Assembly: GCF_000208865.1 (NCBI RefSeq)
Contig: NC_018397.1
Location: 4,059,748-4,123,747, forward strand
Reading direction: 5' to 3'
Length of the DNA: 64,000 bases
Source: Neospora caninum Liverpool
Taxonomy: Eukaryota > Apicomplexa > Conoidasida > Eucoccidiorida > Sarcocystidae
Positions within the stretch are counted from its first letter, which is position 1, and each line of letters begins with the position of its first letter. The notes below the pieces were generated by a model. It was not told the DNA's origin. It saw only the letters and a program-made list of their open reading frames with translations, and ran no database searches. Made by a program: the position numbers and the translations under genes. Of this stretch, positions 1 to 13,588 are shown one piece after another.

Positions 1-3000
1 CAGAATCTCATTCTTCCTCTCCTTCTCCTTCTTCTGGTTCCTCTTCTCATTCTCCGTCTTCTTCGTCTCGTGTGCCCAGACACGGTTCTGTCCATGATCT
101 GCCATGTTCGCCGTCGACCGCCTCACCCGCACTCGACGCTTCTTTCTCGCAGTCCCCTTCCACTTCGTTCCTCTCTCGGGAGTGGCCCATCTACGGGCGC
201 GAGCACGTGGCGCGCCTCCCGCGAGCCCGAGTCCTGCTAGTTGGGCTCCAGGGCGTCGGTGTGGAGGCCGCGAAGTGTCTCCTTCTCGCGGGTGTCGGGC
301 GACTGTCTCTCCTCGACAACGATCCCCCCAGCGGTCCGGAAGAAGCGAGCGCAAACTTTGCGATTCCGAATGAAGGCCCGCAGGGCGAGCCTCTGAACTG
401 GGAAAACCCGGGCGAAGGAGAGACTCCCGAGGCAGGATGGGCCGCAGGCGATGGCGCACATACAGCTGGAGCTGGGAGCGTCCCTGGAGTGGAGACAGAA
501 GGCCCAGGGGGCGAAGCGAAGGAGGGACACAACTGGGCAGACCGCGGCCAGAAGGACTGCGGCAGAAACCGCGACGAGTCTCCACGCCATCGGCGAACAG
601 CCGCGTCACGCGCCATGCTGGCTTACGCTGCGCTGAAGCGGCTGACCCTTCCCCATTCGCGAGTCCACGTGGTTACAGATCTCGGTCGAGGGGAGGAAAG
701 AGAGCGCGGAGAACGGGCGAGCGGGGGTGGTGCGGGGACGGCTGGACGGCACCTCAAAGGATTGCTCGCGTCCACAGACGTCGTTGTGCTCTCCAACAGC
801 CCTTTAGACGAAGTCATTCACGTCAACCGCCTCTGCAGAGAGATACAGAGAGAGCGAAGGGAAGCGCGCCGCTCGGGGACAAGGCCTGCAGGCGAAGCGG
901 ACCGATACGGCGGGCCCTACCTAGTAGCTGTGTGGACTGTGGGGTTGGCCGGCAGGCTCTTTGTCGACTTCGGAGACACCTACTCCTTCGGACCACCCAA
1001 CGACGCTCACATCGATTTGCCGCTCGCTTCGCGGTTCTCGGCCGCGCCCGCTCCTGACGCGGCCGAGGGCGCTCTGCAGACGCTCCAGAGCCGACGGAGG
1101 CGGGGAGAAGAAACGGGAAAGGAGGAAAAAGAGGAAACGGAGGAAACGGAGGGAAGCCGACTTGGCCTAGGGGACACGGCGCCGGAGAAAGAGGGGGAAG
1201 GCGGCGCTGCAGTGAATGCCTCTCGCGCGCGCTGCCGTCTACACTACAGGCCGCTGGACGAGGCGTTGCGCGACTTCGGGGAGACCAGCGCACCTGGTGG
1301 ACGGCCCAACTGTGAAGAAGAGATTCAGGACACACAAGACGTAGGCATTCAGCCGTCAGATCAGGCAGAGGAAGACGAGGAAACCAAGAGGCAACAGATG
1401 CTCCACGTCGCGTTTCTCGCCCTAGATGCGCTTTTGACGAAGAGACGAAACGCCCCTCTTCTGGATTCGTCTCCCACGATGCGTGCGACTGGGGACTTTA
1501 GTGCGCCGCTAACCTCCCCGCCGTCGCTTGCTTCTTCTTTCTCTCTGGCCTCGGCGTCTCTGGCGCCTTCGCACGCTTGGTCGTTTCTTGCGGATCCTGG
1601 ACGCTCCGCGTCTCCTCCAAAGGAAAGCGAAGACGGCAACGTCACAGGACGCACCGAGCCGCACCTGCGGCAGACACCCTTGCGCGATGATGCTGTTTCT
1701 GGTCTGTGCTCCGGGCAGTCGGAGAAAGAGGCAGCTGAAGAAATTCTTTTTGTCGAAGAACAAGCGATTCGCCTCTGGCGTCGGCGCCGCCAGGCTGCGT
1801 CGGTCCGAGGGAGAAGAGGCGACACCCTTGTCGCGGTGCGCCCCAGGGGGACTCGGCCTTCGCGGGATGGCCAGAATATGGCAGAGGAAAAAAGGGAGGG
1901 ACACGAAGGCAGAGAGCGGAAAACGAAAGATGAAGCTGAAGTTCGAGTGGTCGCCAGAGATTTGTATCGGAGCATGGCGGGGCATATCGCACCGGTTGCC
2001 TCGATTATGGGTAAGACACGGAGCGTCTTTGAAAACGTAGAAAGCGGGCCCCTGACCTGGGCGTGTCTGCCTCTGTTCGAAGCGATGAAAATGCAAGAGC
2101 GAGTGAGGGTGGACTGGACCGTCGCCCGCCTCTCCTTGCTTTTCACGCTCCCACCTTTCTGTGTCGACTCTAGAGAGCAAGAGGCACGGAAGGGCTGCCG
2201 AGGGCGGAGACGATTTCGCCGGTTTGGCCGCTCGCCCTAGGCCACTCGGGCGACTGAGAGAGCGAGACAGGGAGGGACACACGGAGAAAGAGACAGAGAG
2301 ACGGAAAGGGACAGAGAGCGAGACGAGCACGATTTGTCGCTTTCGGTGTTTGTCCCAGCCGGTCTCTGGTATCTGGGATTCCGTGCTTGTTGTGATATCA
2401 AAGTACTCGACAGAAAAAGATGCTTGTCTGTCGCGTTTCGTTTCGAGTTTGCCACTTTCTTTCGCCGCTCTTTTCCGTTCTCGGTAGCGTGTAGTCGAGG
2501 CGAAAACGGGACGAGGCACTTTTTGTTCTTTCCTCATTTTCTCCCCCCGGTGTCTGTTCCCTTGGCCTCGCCCCTCGCTGAGTTGTCCACGCCGCGAAGG
2601 CGACACGAGAGAAACGCGCCTGGCTGTGCGTGGGTGACATCCTGAGGGTTGTCTCTCTTCGTCGAGAGGCTGAGCGTTGCGGCCAGAGGGACACAGAGAG
2701 AGCGACAGAGAGAGAAACACAGGGCGCGGGAGATAGTGAGAAATGGATGACTGGATGCGTTTTCCTTGGAGCCTGATTCCTGTGCGTTCTGTCGTGTGAC
2801 TCTGTCACCGGTTTTTTAGGTGGCCTCGCTGCGCAAGAGGCTCTGAAGGCTCTCAGTGCTCGCTTCACGCCCTTTCACCAGTTCTTCTACTTTGACGCTT
2901 TGGACATTCTCCCTTCTCCGGGGCTCCCCAGTTTCGAGGTTCCTCGCGAGGCGTCCTTGCGACTTCGGCGATCTTCTTTCGATTCTCCATCCTGTTCGTC

Positions 3001-6000
3001 CTCTTCTTCGCCCTCGACGCAGCTGGCGTCTTCGAGGTCTGCGTCGGCAGCTGCAACCTCCTCTTCTGCTCCTGCGAGTCCCCCCTGTTCTGTCTCTTCT
3101 TCTGTCTCTTCCTCGCCGCCCCGCTGGCTCGGCCAGGAGCGCCTTCTGGGCTCGGCTGTCCAGACGCGGCTCGGTTCTCTCCACCTTTTCCTCGCTGGCG
3201 CAGGCGCCGTGGGGTGCGAGCTGCTGAAACTCTTCGCGTTGATGGGCGTCGGGTGTCGTCCGCAGTCGACAGCCTCGGAGGCTGAGACGCCCAGGGCAGC
3301 GCTGGAGGGAAACCTCGCAGAGCAGAAAGCGCCGTCGCAGGGGTCCGTTTCGGCGCCAGACAGAGAGGGACGAATACAGGACGCTTCACAGGAAATGGCG
3401 ACGCCAACCGGAGTCATCCAGGGAGAAGAAAAGACGGAAAATCGCCGAGACGAAAGAGAGCGAGGTAGGAACGAAAGAAAAGGTACAGAAGGTGAGGAAG
3501 GTGAAGACGAAGGTGGATGTGTCACTGTCGCAGATGCGGATTTTGTTGAGCGCTCGAATTTGAATCGCCAGCTTTTGTTTACGGAGAAAGACGTTCGGCG
3601 TCCGAAAGCTGTCGCTGCCGCTGAGGCGGCTTCGAAGCTGAATCGGGCAATGCGCGTGCGGCCCATCTGCGCATTTGTGGGGACGGAGACAGAAGGACAG
3701 TTTTTCAACTGGGCGTTCTGGAGAAGGCAAAACCTCGTCGCCATGGCTCTGGACACGGTCGCAGCGCGCATGTACCTCGACTCCCAGTGTCTCCTCTACC
3801 AGAAGCCGCTCGTTGAGGCAGGGACTCTTGGACTGCGAGGTAAGCCCAAGGAGTGTGAGGGCGAGAAAAGGAGACAGCCACGGGACAGACAGAGCAAAAA
3901 GGCAAAGGGACGACGACGAGGCTGTCAGAAGGGAGGAAAACACGCGCAGGGATCCTCTACACGCGGGAAGCGAGTCTGGCGCAGAGCCCCCAAAGGGACC
4001 GGGAGGCATCTGGGTTCAGCGGAGATGGAGAAGATGGAGCGGCTGACGATACCAGCGAGAAGGCACAAAACGGGACAGGGGCATTTCCATTGCCGATCAC
4101 GATGTGTTGAGGAATTCTAATACCGTAGCAAAAAGGTGAACGGAAAGCGCATTCTCAAAAGGCAAGACAGACTGTGGGGAGACGCTAGGTGGCAACAGCG
4201 GAAGCAAACAGCGGCGAATGTGTGGCCAAAAAACGCCTTTCTCTCGCCCGCGCGCATTGCGAAAGGGCCTTACTGTCCCCTCCAGCGTGTGTTGCGGCGC
4301 GCCTCTGCGTACGCCTGTCTGCTGCGCGTTTTCCTCCTGTGTCGCCGCCGCCGCATCCCGGTGCTTTCTTCTCCGGCAGCGGTATCTGTCTTGCGTCTCC
4401 TGCCTTTCCTCGCCCGCCGATTGGTCCTGTCGTTCTTGTCCTCGTGCGCCCCTCCTTTCCTTGCCAGGCCACGCGCAGTCTCTCGTTCCGCATTTAACTG
4501 AGTCGTACGGCTCGACTGCAGATCCTCGTGGAGACGACGAGGAAGCGCCTCAGCCGACTTGTTCTGTCAGGTTGTTTCCTTCCTCGCCCCTTCATCTGGT
4601 GCAGTGGGCCAGCGAAGCTTTCAACCGGACCTTCGGCGTGCCGCCCGAGCGGGCTGGCGCCTTCCTGGTAGAGCTCGACGCGGTCTTGAGGGGACAGAAG
4701 GGCGAGGAGACGCGCGAACGCGAGGCGCTTGGCGACGGCGAAGAGAAGAACAACGGACGGGTATCGAACCCGGTCTCCCAGGAAATGGAACGCCCCGCAG
4801 AGATGGGAACCGCCAGACCAGCGGCGAGGGTGACCGGGCGTGAGACGACAACAAGAGAGGAGAAAGGCGAGACGAAGACGCATCGCACGGAAGGTGAATG
4901 TGGAGAGCGAGGTGGAGGCCGTAGTTGGAATCAGATGGAGACACTCCCAATGCGAAGCAGTTCGACTTCGTTTCTCTCACGATTCTCGCGGTCCCTAGCG
5001 TGCGTCGGGTCTTCTTTAAAAGCCGCTTTCTCTGGGCGTGGTGGCACTTCCGAGCGTCGGGGATCGCCTCCCGCTGGCCCGCGAGACGCAGGCAACGGCA
5101 GAGACAGATTGCCGAGTCCACGCGAAGCAGGCAAGACGTCCAGCGAGAGCACGAGCGAGACTCTCGGAGAAACAAATGCACCAACAGCTGGACTCACGAC
5201 GCAGCTTGCAAAGGAGATCTTAAATTTGCCTTCCGTGCGAGACGTGCCGATGCACCGAAGTCACGACCTCGCCGACATCTTTGGGACCGCCCTAGACTCT
5301 CTCCACGTCCACAGCTTCCAGACCCGCAACGACAAAGAAGAAGAAGAAGGAGTAAGAAAAGAAGAAGGAAGAAAAGAAGAAGGAAGAGAAGGAGTAAGAA
5401 AAGAAGAAGGAAGAGAAGGAGTAAGAAAAGAAGAAGAAAGAGGAGAAGGAAGAGAAGAAGAAAGAGAAGAAGGAAGAGAAGAAGAAAGAGAAGAAGGAAG
5501 AGAAGAAGGACGGCAAGAAGAACAGACGGAGAAGTTAATGTGTTTCTTTGTCGATCGCGCACTCGGGCTCTTCCATCGGTTTTTTGTCGAGGAAATCGAG
5601 TGCCTCAGCGCGACGGCGGGGCGTGGCGAGGAAAGTGGCGGTGGAGAGACGTTGCCAGGATCGGCTGAAGAGGCCCATGTGGACAGGAAGGCGATGGAAG
5701 AGAACAACGACGCGGGGGCTGTTTCAGAGCAGGACGAAGTCCGACGGCAGCTGCGCGTGACGCCACTGTCGTTCTCGGAGGACGACGAAGACAGTCTCAT
5801 GTTCATCTGCACTGCGGCGAAGCTCTTGAGTCAAGTCCATGGCGTCTCCCTCGACGTCTGCGCGGCGCGGCAAGGCGCTTCTGACGAGCACACTGGCGCA
5901 CAGCGCCCTCCCACAGGCGTACACGCACCGGAAAGCGACGCAGACGGCGCAGATTGGGATCCTCGTGTGGTCCGGAAACTCCTTCGAGACGTCCAGAGAC

Positions 6001-8369
6001 AGCGTCGTGCCGCCTCGCTGTCTGAAGCGGCGAAACTTGCATCGGAGAACCCTCTCTCTGCCCTCGCCTGGCTGCGGAACGGCGCGCTCGATACGCGTGA
6101 GAAAAAAGCCGAGAGGCGAACGTGGCGACGCTGGCTCTCTTCGGTGTTTCCGAAAAGCAGTTCCGAGCTCCCCGCAGCGGGCCCAGGCTGTCGCCCTTCA
6201 AAGGCGACTCGCGGAGAAGACCTAGACAGGACTGCGGAAGCCGTCAACGTCGGGGAACTTGAGGGTGTTTTGCGAGGTTTGCGACCGCTGCCTGAGACGG
6301 CGAGCGGCCCCAGTTCGACTCCTTCCACCGTGGCGCATTCGCTGCGCCTCATCCAGGAGCTGGAACTCGTCTGGCCCCAGCTGTCGGCGCCTTCCTTGGA
6401 TTCCCGGTCTTCTCTTTTTTCGTCCCCGCCTCAGGCGAGTCCTTCCGCCCCTCCTTCGGCGGACTCGGCACTTCCTCAGGCGCGGCGGCTCTTCCCTCTG
6501 ACGTACAACAAAGACGCATCCGTTCACTTGCGCTTTCTGACGGCGACGGCTCGCCTACGGGGCCAGTGTTTCCGCTTCTCGGATCTACCAGATCTTCTCG
6601 CAGTTCAACAGCTGAGCGGCCGCATTGTCCCGGCGACTTCGACAGCCACGACAGTCGCTGCAGGCCTGGCTGCGCTGGAGATCTACAGACTCGTCCAGGC
6701 GAACCTGTTGGGAGCGGCAGACTCGCCGAGAGAGCGAAGAGCAAAATGGACGACGGAAGGGGAAACAGCGCATGCAGCGAACGGCGAGGCGGGGGGGGAC
6801 AACGAGCCCCGCGTCCGGTCGCCTTATCGCGTGTTCTCTCCCTCGTGTTCGGTCGCCTTGTCGGCCCACACCGGACGCGCGGGAGACCCAGGGACTCGGA
6901 GGCGTCCGTGCCTCGTGATGGAGTCACTTCTCGATCTTGCCTGCTCAGGCAACAAGCAAGGGCGTGCTGGAGCAGAGCTCGTCACGCCCTCGGCGTGGCA
7001 CGTGCGTTTGCGAACGGCGAAGCGCCGAGAGAAAGCACGGCGCCGCCTGCGGTCTTCCTTCTTCAATTTAAGCGCTCCGTTCCTGACACAAGTGACGCCT
7101 CTCCCACCGCCTTCTGCTTCCGTCCTTGGCGGCCAGCTCGCGGGGCGCACCTTCACGCCCTGGGACTGTTTGCGGTTAGTTTTGAAGGCGCCTGAGAGCA
7201 CGAGGGGGAGAGGCGAGACGGGACCATGGAGCTACGGGCACGGCGAGAGCCGACTCGGAGGCGAGGCGAGCATCGACAGCCGAGAGAGTCAGGGGGCGAG
7301 TCGAAGCGCGCGAGACGTTGCAGGCCTCGCGCGGGGCCGCGACCGACAGGAGGAGCGGTTCCAGGCACGCACATACCGAGAGGAAACGCCCGAGGAAGGT
7401 GACGGAGAAGAGGAACGAGGCGATCTGGCCGCGTCTCTTGTCACAGTGGACGACGTGGTCCGGATGCTCGAAGACACGCTTGGGGTGCGCGTCATGGTCT
7501 TGACATGCGAAGATTCAGTTCTCTTCTCGCGAGAAGAGAGCGACGGTGACGCGTTTTTTGACTGGCGTGCATTCTGGAACCCGGTCGACGAGACACCCGC
7601 AGATACGAACGGAAGCCTTTCTGCACTGGCGCCTAACGCCCGAGAGCGCGTCGACGGCCGAGCGGAAGGCCCGATGAAAGACGGGACCGTTACGCCCGTC
7701 AAGGAGAAAGCAGGCGAGTCTACAGAGACACTGGCCGCTTCACCAGACAGGGCGGTTGGAGGCGGGACGCCGTTGGGCTCCAATTTCCAGTTTTCGTCTG
7801 CTCTCTCTTCTTCGGCCGCTGTCTCCAGTCTTGCTGGTTCGCCTCCGTTTGTGTCGCCGTCGGAACCCGCGGCTGTGTCAGCGTCGAGTCGGGGGTTTGG
7901 TGCGGGGCCTTTACGCCCAGAGGCAGGGAGCGGCCTTGCCGATGTAGAGAGAAAGACAGACGCATCGTTAGCTGACACAATCCGGGAGATCTTGCGGCGA
8001 ACACGAGGGGAAAGACCGTTTTTTAGCCGAAGCCAGCAAGGCCCGGTCGTCGGAAGCGCAGAGAGCGACGGGGACAGGAACGAGAGGACCGCAAGCGGTC
8101 TAGGCAGTGCCAGGAGTTGCGACCCAAAGAGCGCACCGCAGGCGGTTTCTTCGAGGAACCAGAGGCGAGAGAAAGACAGCTCACGAGAAAGAGAGAAGAA
8201 GGACGGAGACGATTTGTCGTGGGTCATTGTGGATGTTGTGGCGGTGGATGAAGAAAATAACGAGATGGCAGTACCCCAGCTGAAACTGTGCATTTCCACC
8301 AAGACGAAGAAGCATGAAACGAAGCGTCGAGGCGAACCAGGTGATCAGGAAGCCGGTGACGTGAGTTAG
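1..8369 (+). CDS. Ubiquitin-activating enzyme E1 (UBA1-type, divergent; 5' partial)
   Basis: E1 enzymes adenylate ubiquitin, load it on a cysteine and pass it to E2s. Visible exons are 3-2010, 2820-3839 and 4468-8369 (2309 residues, phases consistent). The frame is open to the window edge with no ATG before the first domain, so the start lies upstream. Domain order follows human UBA1. An inactive ThiF half (GLQGVGVEAAK, near 240) is followed by a four-helix region, with the first junction inside MAGHIAPVASIMG/GLAAQEALKAL. The active ThiF half (GAGAVGCELLKLF, SNLNRQLLF, ALDTVAARMYLD) leads into GTLGLRG/HAQSLVPHLTESYG at the second junction. The catalytic cysteine motif is PTCSVRLFP, with the Cys codon at 4560-4562. 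A second ThiF-derived segment (GRIVPATSTATTVAAGLAALE) and a UFD-like C-terminus ending near 8310 complete it. Low-complexity inserts are large, including a Glu/Arg/Lys tract at 5331-5520. The first catalytic cysteine half-domain (FCCH) is not recognisable. It may be a second, organelle-specialised E1; that is inference. Confidence 0.92.
5331..5520 (+). repeat. Purine-only GAA/GGA tract coding Glu/Arg/Lys/Gly repeats in the E1 gene
   Basis: About 190 bases consist almost entirely of A and G, in imperfect units such as GAAGAAGGAAGA. In the E1 frame they encode repeated EEGR, EEER and KEEG blocks. The tract interrupts the second cysteine domain and is expected to be a disordered charged insert. 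Length polymorphism between strains is likely. Confidence 0.9.
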
Positions 8370-11298
8370 AAGAACCAAAAGAGGTGACACGATTCGGTCC
8401 TTGAATGCGGCGAACGCTCTCAGCTTTTCCCAACTCGCTACCTTGCTTGCGGCACTTTCGTATACTAACTGGCGAAAAGAGGGGAAGAGACGAAAGGAGC
8501 GGCGCTGCATCAGGGCAAAACGCCCACGTGTTTGTTTTACAGCATGAGGGCTTCTTCGGCAGACTGCCCACAACGGGCGCGTGCATGGAAGACCGCGAGA
8601 ATCTTTCGCGCTAATGTGTCGTCAAAAAACTCCCGATTCTTCCAGGGAGAAGTGGGAAAAAACGTAAATCCGGTGGCACACTTAGAAGGTTCCACGCTCA
8701 GCAGGGACCAGTTCTTCTGCAACCCTTGTCGAAAATCCGTGCTCGTCTCCGAATGCATCGACAAAAAAAGCACTCCGCTGCTATCTCGTGAGGGCGTACG
8801 TGCTCCAACGGTGGATTTTGTGTCGTCTTGTTCCTCGTTCGAAGACGATTTCTTTCGAAATGCGGATCCAAGTCCGTGAAAAGGAAAAAGGAAGACGGCC
8901 CATTCGAACGCATCTCTGGTTTCTCCCCTCGCGCGTCTACGCTTAAGGACAGGCTAATCAGCAGTCGAGCTTTATGGAACTCTCACAGTATACTGCTGCG
9001 CAGAACTGCATTGCCTGGTGTGTCGCGACGTGCATGAAAGGTGTATCGACTTACCATTTGGTCTATTGGTTTCGCCGACGAGGCAGTTTGCTGCAAGTTC
9101 GACCGTCCCGTCTCAGCCAGAATATACCGAGACGATCTCTGTACCTCTGCATCCCTTTTGTGTGTCTTCTAGCATTGTAAGGTGTGCATGCAGCCGTTCT
9201 GTCTTCCATAGCCTGAGTCGAGTCCTTCGAAAAACCCTTGACTGCCGATCAAAAAAGAAGAGACATCCCTCTCCACGGTTCGAGCAAACCCCCGTTCCTG
9301 CCGACACTCCCTCACGCACGCCTTCAGAATCCGCATCGCACGGATCTTCGTCCCGACTCACTCGACTCCGACAGCCAAAGAAAGGAGGTACTCTCGACGA
9401 CGAGCGAGGCCGAGTTGACGGCTCGTGTCCGAAGGCCTCCACGGCAGCTTTGGTTTCGTCGTTTCTCTCCTCGCGCGCAGTTTATCGGTTCGAACCAAAA
9501 CTGCTTTAATTCTCACAATTCATACCTCCGGCCCGTTTGCTTGCCGCTTGTGATCAAGATACACCAAACGATACAACACGAAGGCGTTCAATCGTGTTTA
9601 CGCCTGTTTGTCCAGGCAAGCGCACGACCTAGTTCGCCGTTTTACCCCAAGGCTGCAAACGCACAATCGCCTGGACCGTCCGAAACCCCATCGTAAAACC
9701 AGCAGTGCAGAACAGCATCGACAGGGGATTCAAACCCTGGAGCACACTAGCGCTGCGTTTGCCGAGATAGACGCTTTGTCCCCGCGACTGTCGTTCCTAG
9801 ATCGGATTTACAGACACGCGCGATGCTATCGCATCGAGTGTTCCGTGTACACGCGACGCGTTCTGAAGTCACCGGCAAAGAGACTGTGCCCAGAACCAGC
9901 ATGCGTTTCCTCGCAAATACCTCTCCGACGTTTTCGCCGCTTCTTCTCATTTTTCCCCCTGTTTCTTCCTTTTGTATCTGATGCGTGTGCAGCGTCGGCT
10001 GCGCGTTCTCTCGTATGGAGAGACTCCCGCGGCCTCCCGTGATTTTCACAACTCGTGCGCCGCCGAGCTGTCAGGGGTGGCGAGTCTTAGCCCTTTTCTC
10101 CACCAGTGTTTCTGTTCTTGTCGTTTCCCGCGGATATGAGGAAGCAAAACCAGCGATAGAGTGTGGCATAGCATTCCAGGTGAAGGGTTTGCATGCGCGT
10201 TCTAGGCAATGTGCAACGAGAGCGGCCGGTCAGCTGCGCGGCTGTTCACGACGTCTCGCCTGCCTTACGCGAAGGTCGGCCGGTGTTTTAAACCGTTTTT
10301 CCGCGTTCAGAGACCAGACGGGGTCACGATTCGACGGGGAAGTGTGTGCAAAGAACGTGCCGGAGGAAAGGCTGTCACGCGTTTTTCTGCAGAGAACTGC
10401 GACAGCCTCGGCGACCGTTGCACAGGCACGAGACAAACCACTACTTCTCTCAGCCGATTTCCAGCTTTGCTTTTCAGTTCTTGTCGCCTCGAACCGGTAG
10501 TGTCGCTTTCCTGGTTTCTGATGACTGTGTCTTTTCTGCAACCGCGAAGATCGAGCTCGGTACTTGCTCAAAGCGCGAGTCTCATTGGCTTTCCTCCGAG
10601 TACCTCCCGTTCCCTGCTGCGTTTTTGTCTAGCCTCCCGAACTCTCCCGTTTTGTCTCGCGCTTGCTCTGAAAAAACCCGCCTTTCTGTCGACGACTAGC
10701 CACAGCACTTAGGACCGAGGGGCGCCTTTGGCAAGTCCCACGGGAAACTTGAGGTTTCTGGGTAAGATAATAACCGAGGACATAACGGCGACTTGATGTC
10801 GTTTTTTCCTTGCCGAAGTCAAGTTTCAAGGAGTCACACTGACACGGTCGAGGCCACAAACGTGCACAGCGCCCCGTCTCCGCGGAAAACTGTGCTCGTT
10901 TATCCTCTCTTTTCTGCCTCTCGCTTTTCTGACCCTCCGTTTCTCGCGACTTCCCCACTTGAACGACGCCTTCCTCACTGCGAATGTCTGTGTCTCCGGC
11001 CCTGGAGGTCAGCCATCCGCGTGCGGTCTGCCTCAAAGCCTTTCTCTCCAGCTTTTTTCCTCTTTCTCTCCTTCCCCTCCCTTTCTCCTTCATTGCCTCC
11101 TGCCTTCGCTCTTTTCTCACATGCGCTACTCGATCGTGTTTCGCCGTCCCTGTTTACGCCCTGTTTTTTTTTCTCTCTCCCCGACACTCCCGATACATCC
11201 TCTCTTTTCCAGCCCGCCTCTCTGTTGCTGTTTCCCGTCCTGTGCTTCCGGAGTCTTCTTTCCCCGTCGAGTCCTCGCGTTTCTGCCTCGCCGGCGCG
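8370..11298. other. Intergenic region between the E1 and GID8 genes
   Basis: I see no supported gene here. The first part is presumably the E1 3' UTR. From about 10890 to 11298 the plus strand becomes strongly pyrimidine-rich (runs of CTTTCTC and TCCCC), as is usual for leaders in this group, and it leads into the GID8 start codon. Short open frames across the region have no recognisable domain. Confidence 0.6.
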
Positions 11299-13557
11299 AT
11301 GGCGACTTTATCTACAGCCCGCGCGTCTGGGCCTTCGGGAGGCGCAGGCGCACTCGGCGCCGCCGGCGGATCCCCCTCAACCGGCGGTGCGAGCGCGTTT
11401 TCGCCTTCAGGGTCTCTCGCGGGATTCCTGGAAAACTTTGCTGCTTTTCGGCCTTCCACTGGAGACAATGACGATAGCGACGAGTCGGGGATGCCGCCTG
11501 GAGGCGGATGCACAATGTGAGTGAAACACAAAAAACACGCACCGCGTTTTACCACGCAAAACCAGAGACATCCGTGCACACAGCGAAACGAGGCTGCGAC
11601 TCGCTGGAAACACCCAAAACCCTTCATCCGCATACCTTGAGGGATATCCAGTTGTTTCTTTCCAGGTGCGTGCATGTGCCTCCCGCTGCATTCGAATGCT
11701 TGTGAGAGGCGCCCCGTTTTCGTACCGATTGTCGGCCGTCGGACAGAGCAAGGAGGCGGGCAATTCACAACGTCAGCGTGCAGAGTTTCGAGTGCATAGA
11801 GAAAAACACTTCTAGGGCGCGTGTACAACCATGCAGACCGCCTACACAGAGTTCGCTCAGATACCAGTAAAAGGAGCCGTAGCCCCGCCAGAGAGCCCGT
11901 TCCATCTCGGGCGAATCAAATTCAATGACAGGCAAAGCGGGGAGTCAACGCCGTACCCAGATAGATGAAGAGGTTTTACTCAGTCTGTGGTGTATTTGTG
12001 TGTCGACTCCGCGCTTTCTGTCGGTGGTGAGATCTAGCTGCATGCGACGGTCTGTATCCACCCGACTGTATTTACAGAGGCGAGTGCCGCAACCCTCTGT
12101 GCACCACCATTCGTCTGTATACGTTTATCTGTACATGCCCAGAGCCGAAAAACACACATCCATGTGTGGCTTCGTTGTGTCTTCATCGCTCCTGGATCTC
12201 GCCCTCTTTTATATATATGTATATATCCATGTACATCTATATATATATGTATATATATATATATATATATATCCATGTACTTATATATATAGATATATAT
12301 CTATGTATATCTATGTATATATATGTATATATAATGCGCTCGGAGATTGTTTTTTCGTCCTTTGCCTCGAGGCGCGAGTGGACGGAGCGCATGGCCGAAG
12401 TCGAGGTGTACGAGCGCGATTTGCATCGCCTGATTCTGAACTTTTTCACGGTCAACGGCTTTGGCGAGGCAGCTGCTGAGTTCGCCGAGGAAACCGGGTT
12501 GCAGCGTAAGGATCTGTCTCTCCAAATCCGAAGCGGGAACCTCAAACGCATGCATCTCTCCTTTTTCGAGTAGTTCCGTCTGCCAGCCTCTCGCCGCCAG
12601 TTGACGGGCGGCGACGGGGACTTTCCGTTTTGTTCTACTGCGTTCGCGAGCAGGGAAAATCTCCTGGAGAGACGGCAGGCGTGTCTGCGCCTTATAGTCA
12701 AGGCGCCTTCCTCTGCATCCGTGTCTCCTTGGCGTCGTGCCGCACACAAAACAGCCTTGCATGCGTTCGCGAAGGCGCCTCGGACTGCCTGTCTCAGCTT
12801 TGTTGACCACGCGTCCCTTCTGGGCTTCGCTCCTCTCTTCCGGTTGCCGTAAACCCTCTGTCTTCGCGTCTTCAACACAGCACGTAGCGCCTTTCCGCGT
12901 GCCTGTGTGGATGGCTCTGCGACGCGCGTCTCCGCTATCACAGCGATTTGGCTTGTCTCTCGCTTGTCTCTCTGCTGCGCGTAGCGGACATGCCGCTAGC
13001 GTCCATAACGCGCAGGTCTCAGATTCGCGAGGCCGTGCTGGAGGGCAGAATGGAAGAAGCGCTTCGCCTCATCGATTTGGTGGATCCGCAGGTACTCTCG
13101 CCAGAGAGCCTCGAGGGAACGGGACGGCGCGGGATCCGCTCCGCGAAGCAGAGTTCGATGTTGCAGCAATTTCCCTTTCGTGGGGGCGAAGCCTAGCAAG
13201 CTTCAGGGTTGAGAGAGAAGTGTTGCGGAGCTCTCGCGCCAAAGGGCGAGAGTACTGAAGAGAGGCGGAAACAAAGGAGAGGGAGGAAGGAACAAAGACA
13301 AAACGAGTCAGGGGAAACGCATGCAGAGAAGAGGAAGGAGAGCACTGACTGTGCGGCGCGCGTTTTGTGTCGCGGTTCCCTTCGGTTCGCGCTCAGATTC
13401 TCGCATCCAACCCGGAAGTGAACTTTCTCCTCAAGCAGCAACAACTTCTCTCTCTCATCGAACGCGTAAGGTGCCCACCCTTCGTAACCACGCTGATGGC
13501 TGTACTATTTATATAGATATCGATCGATATAGATAGGTAAATGCATATAGGTCTACA

Positions 13558-13588
<31 letters not shown>

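Noticed and set aside
9721..9742. tRNA T-arm-like sequence (CAGGGGATTCAAACCCTG)
   Set aside because: The loop length is wrong and no acceptor, D or anticodon arms can be drawn around it.
11154..11828. Minus-strand 224-codon frame over the GID8 first exon
   Set aside because: It covers the complement of the pyrimidine-rich leader and exon 1, with no domain. The plus strand carries the homology-supported gene.
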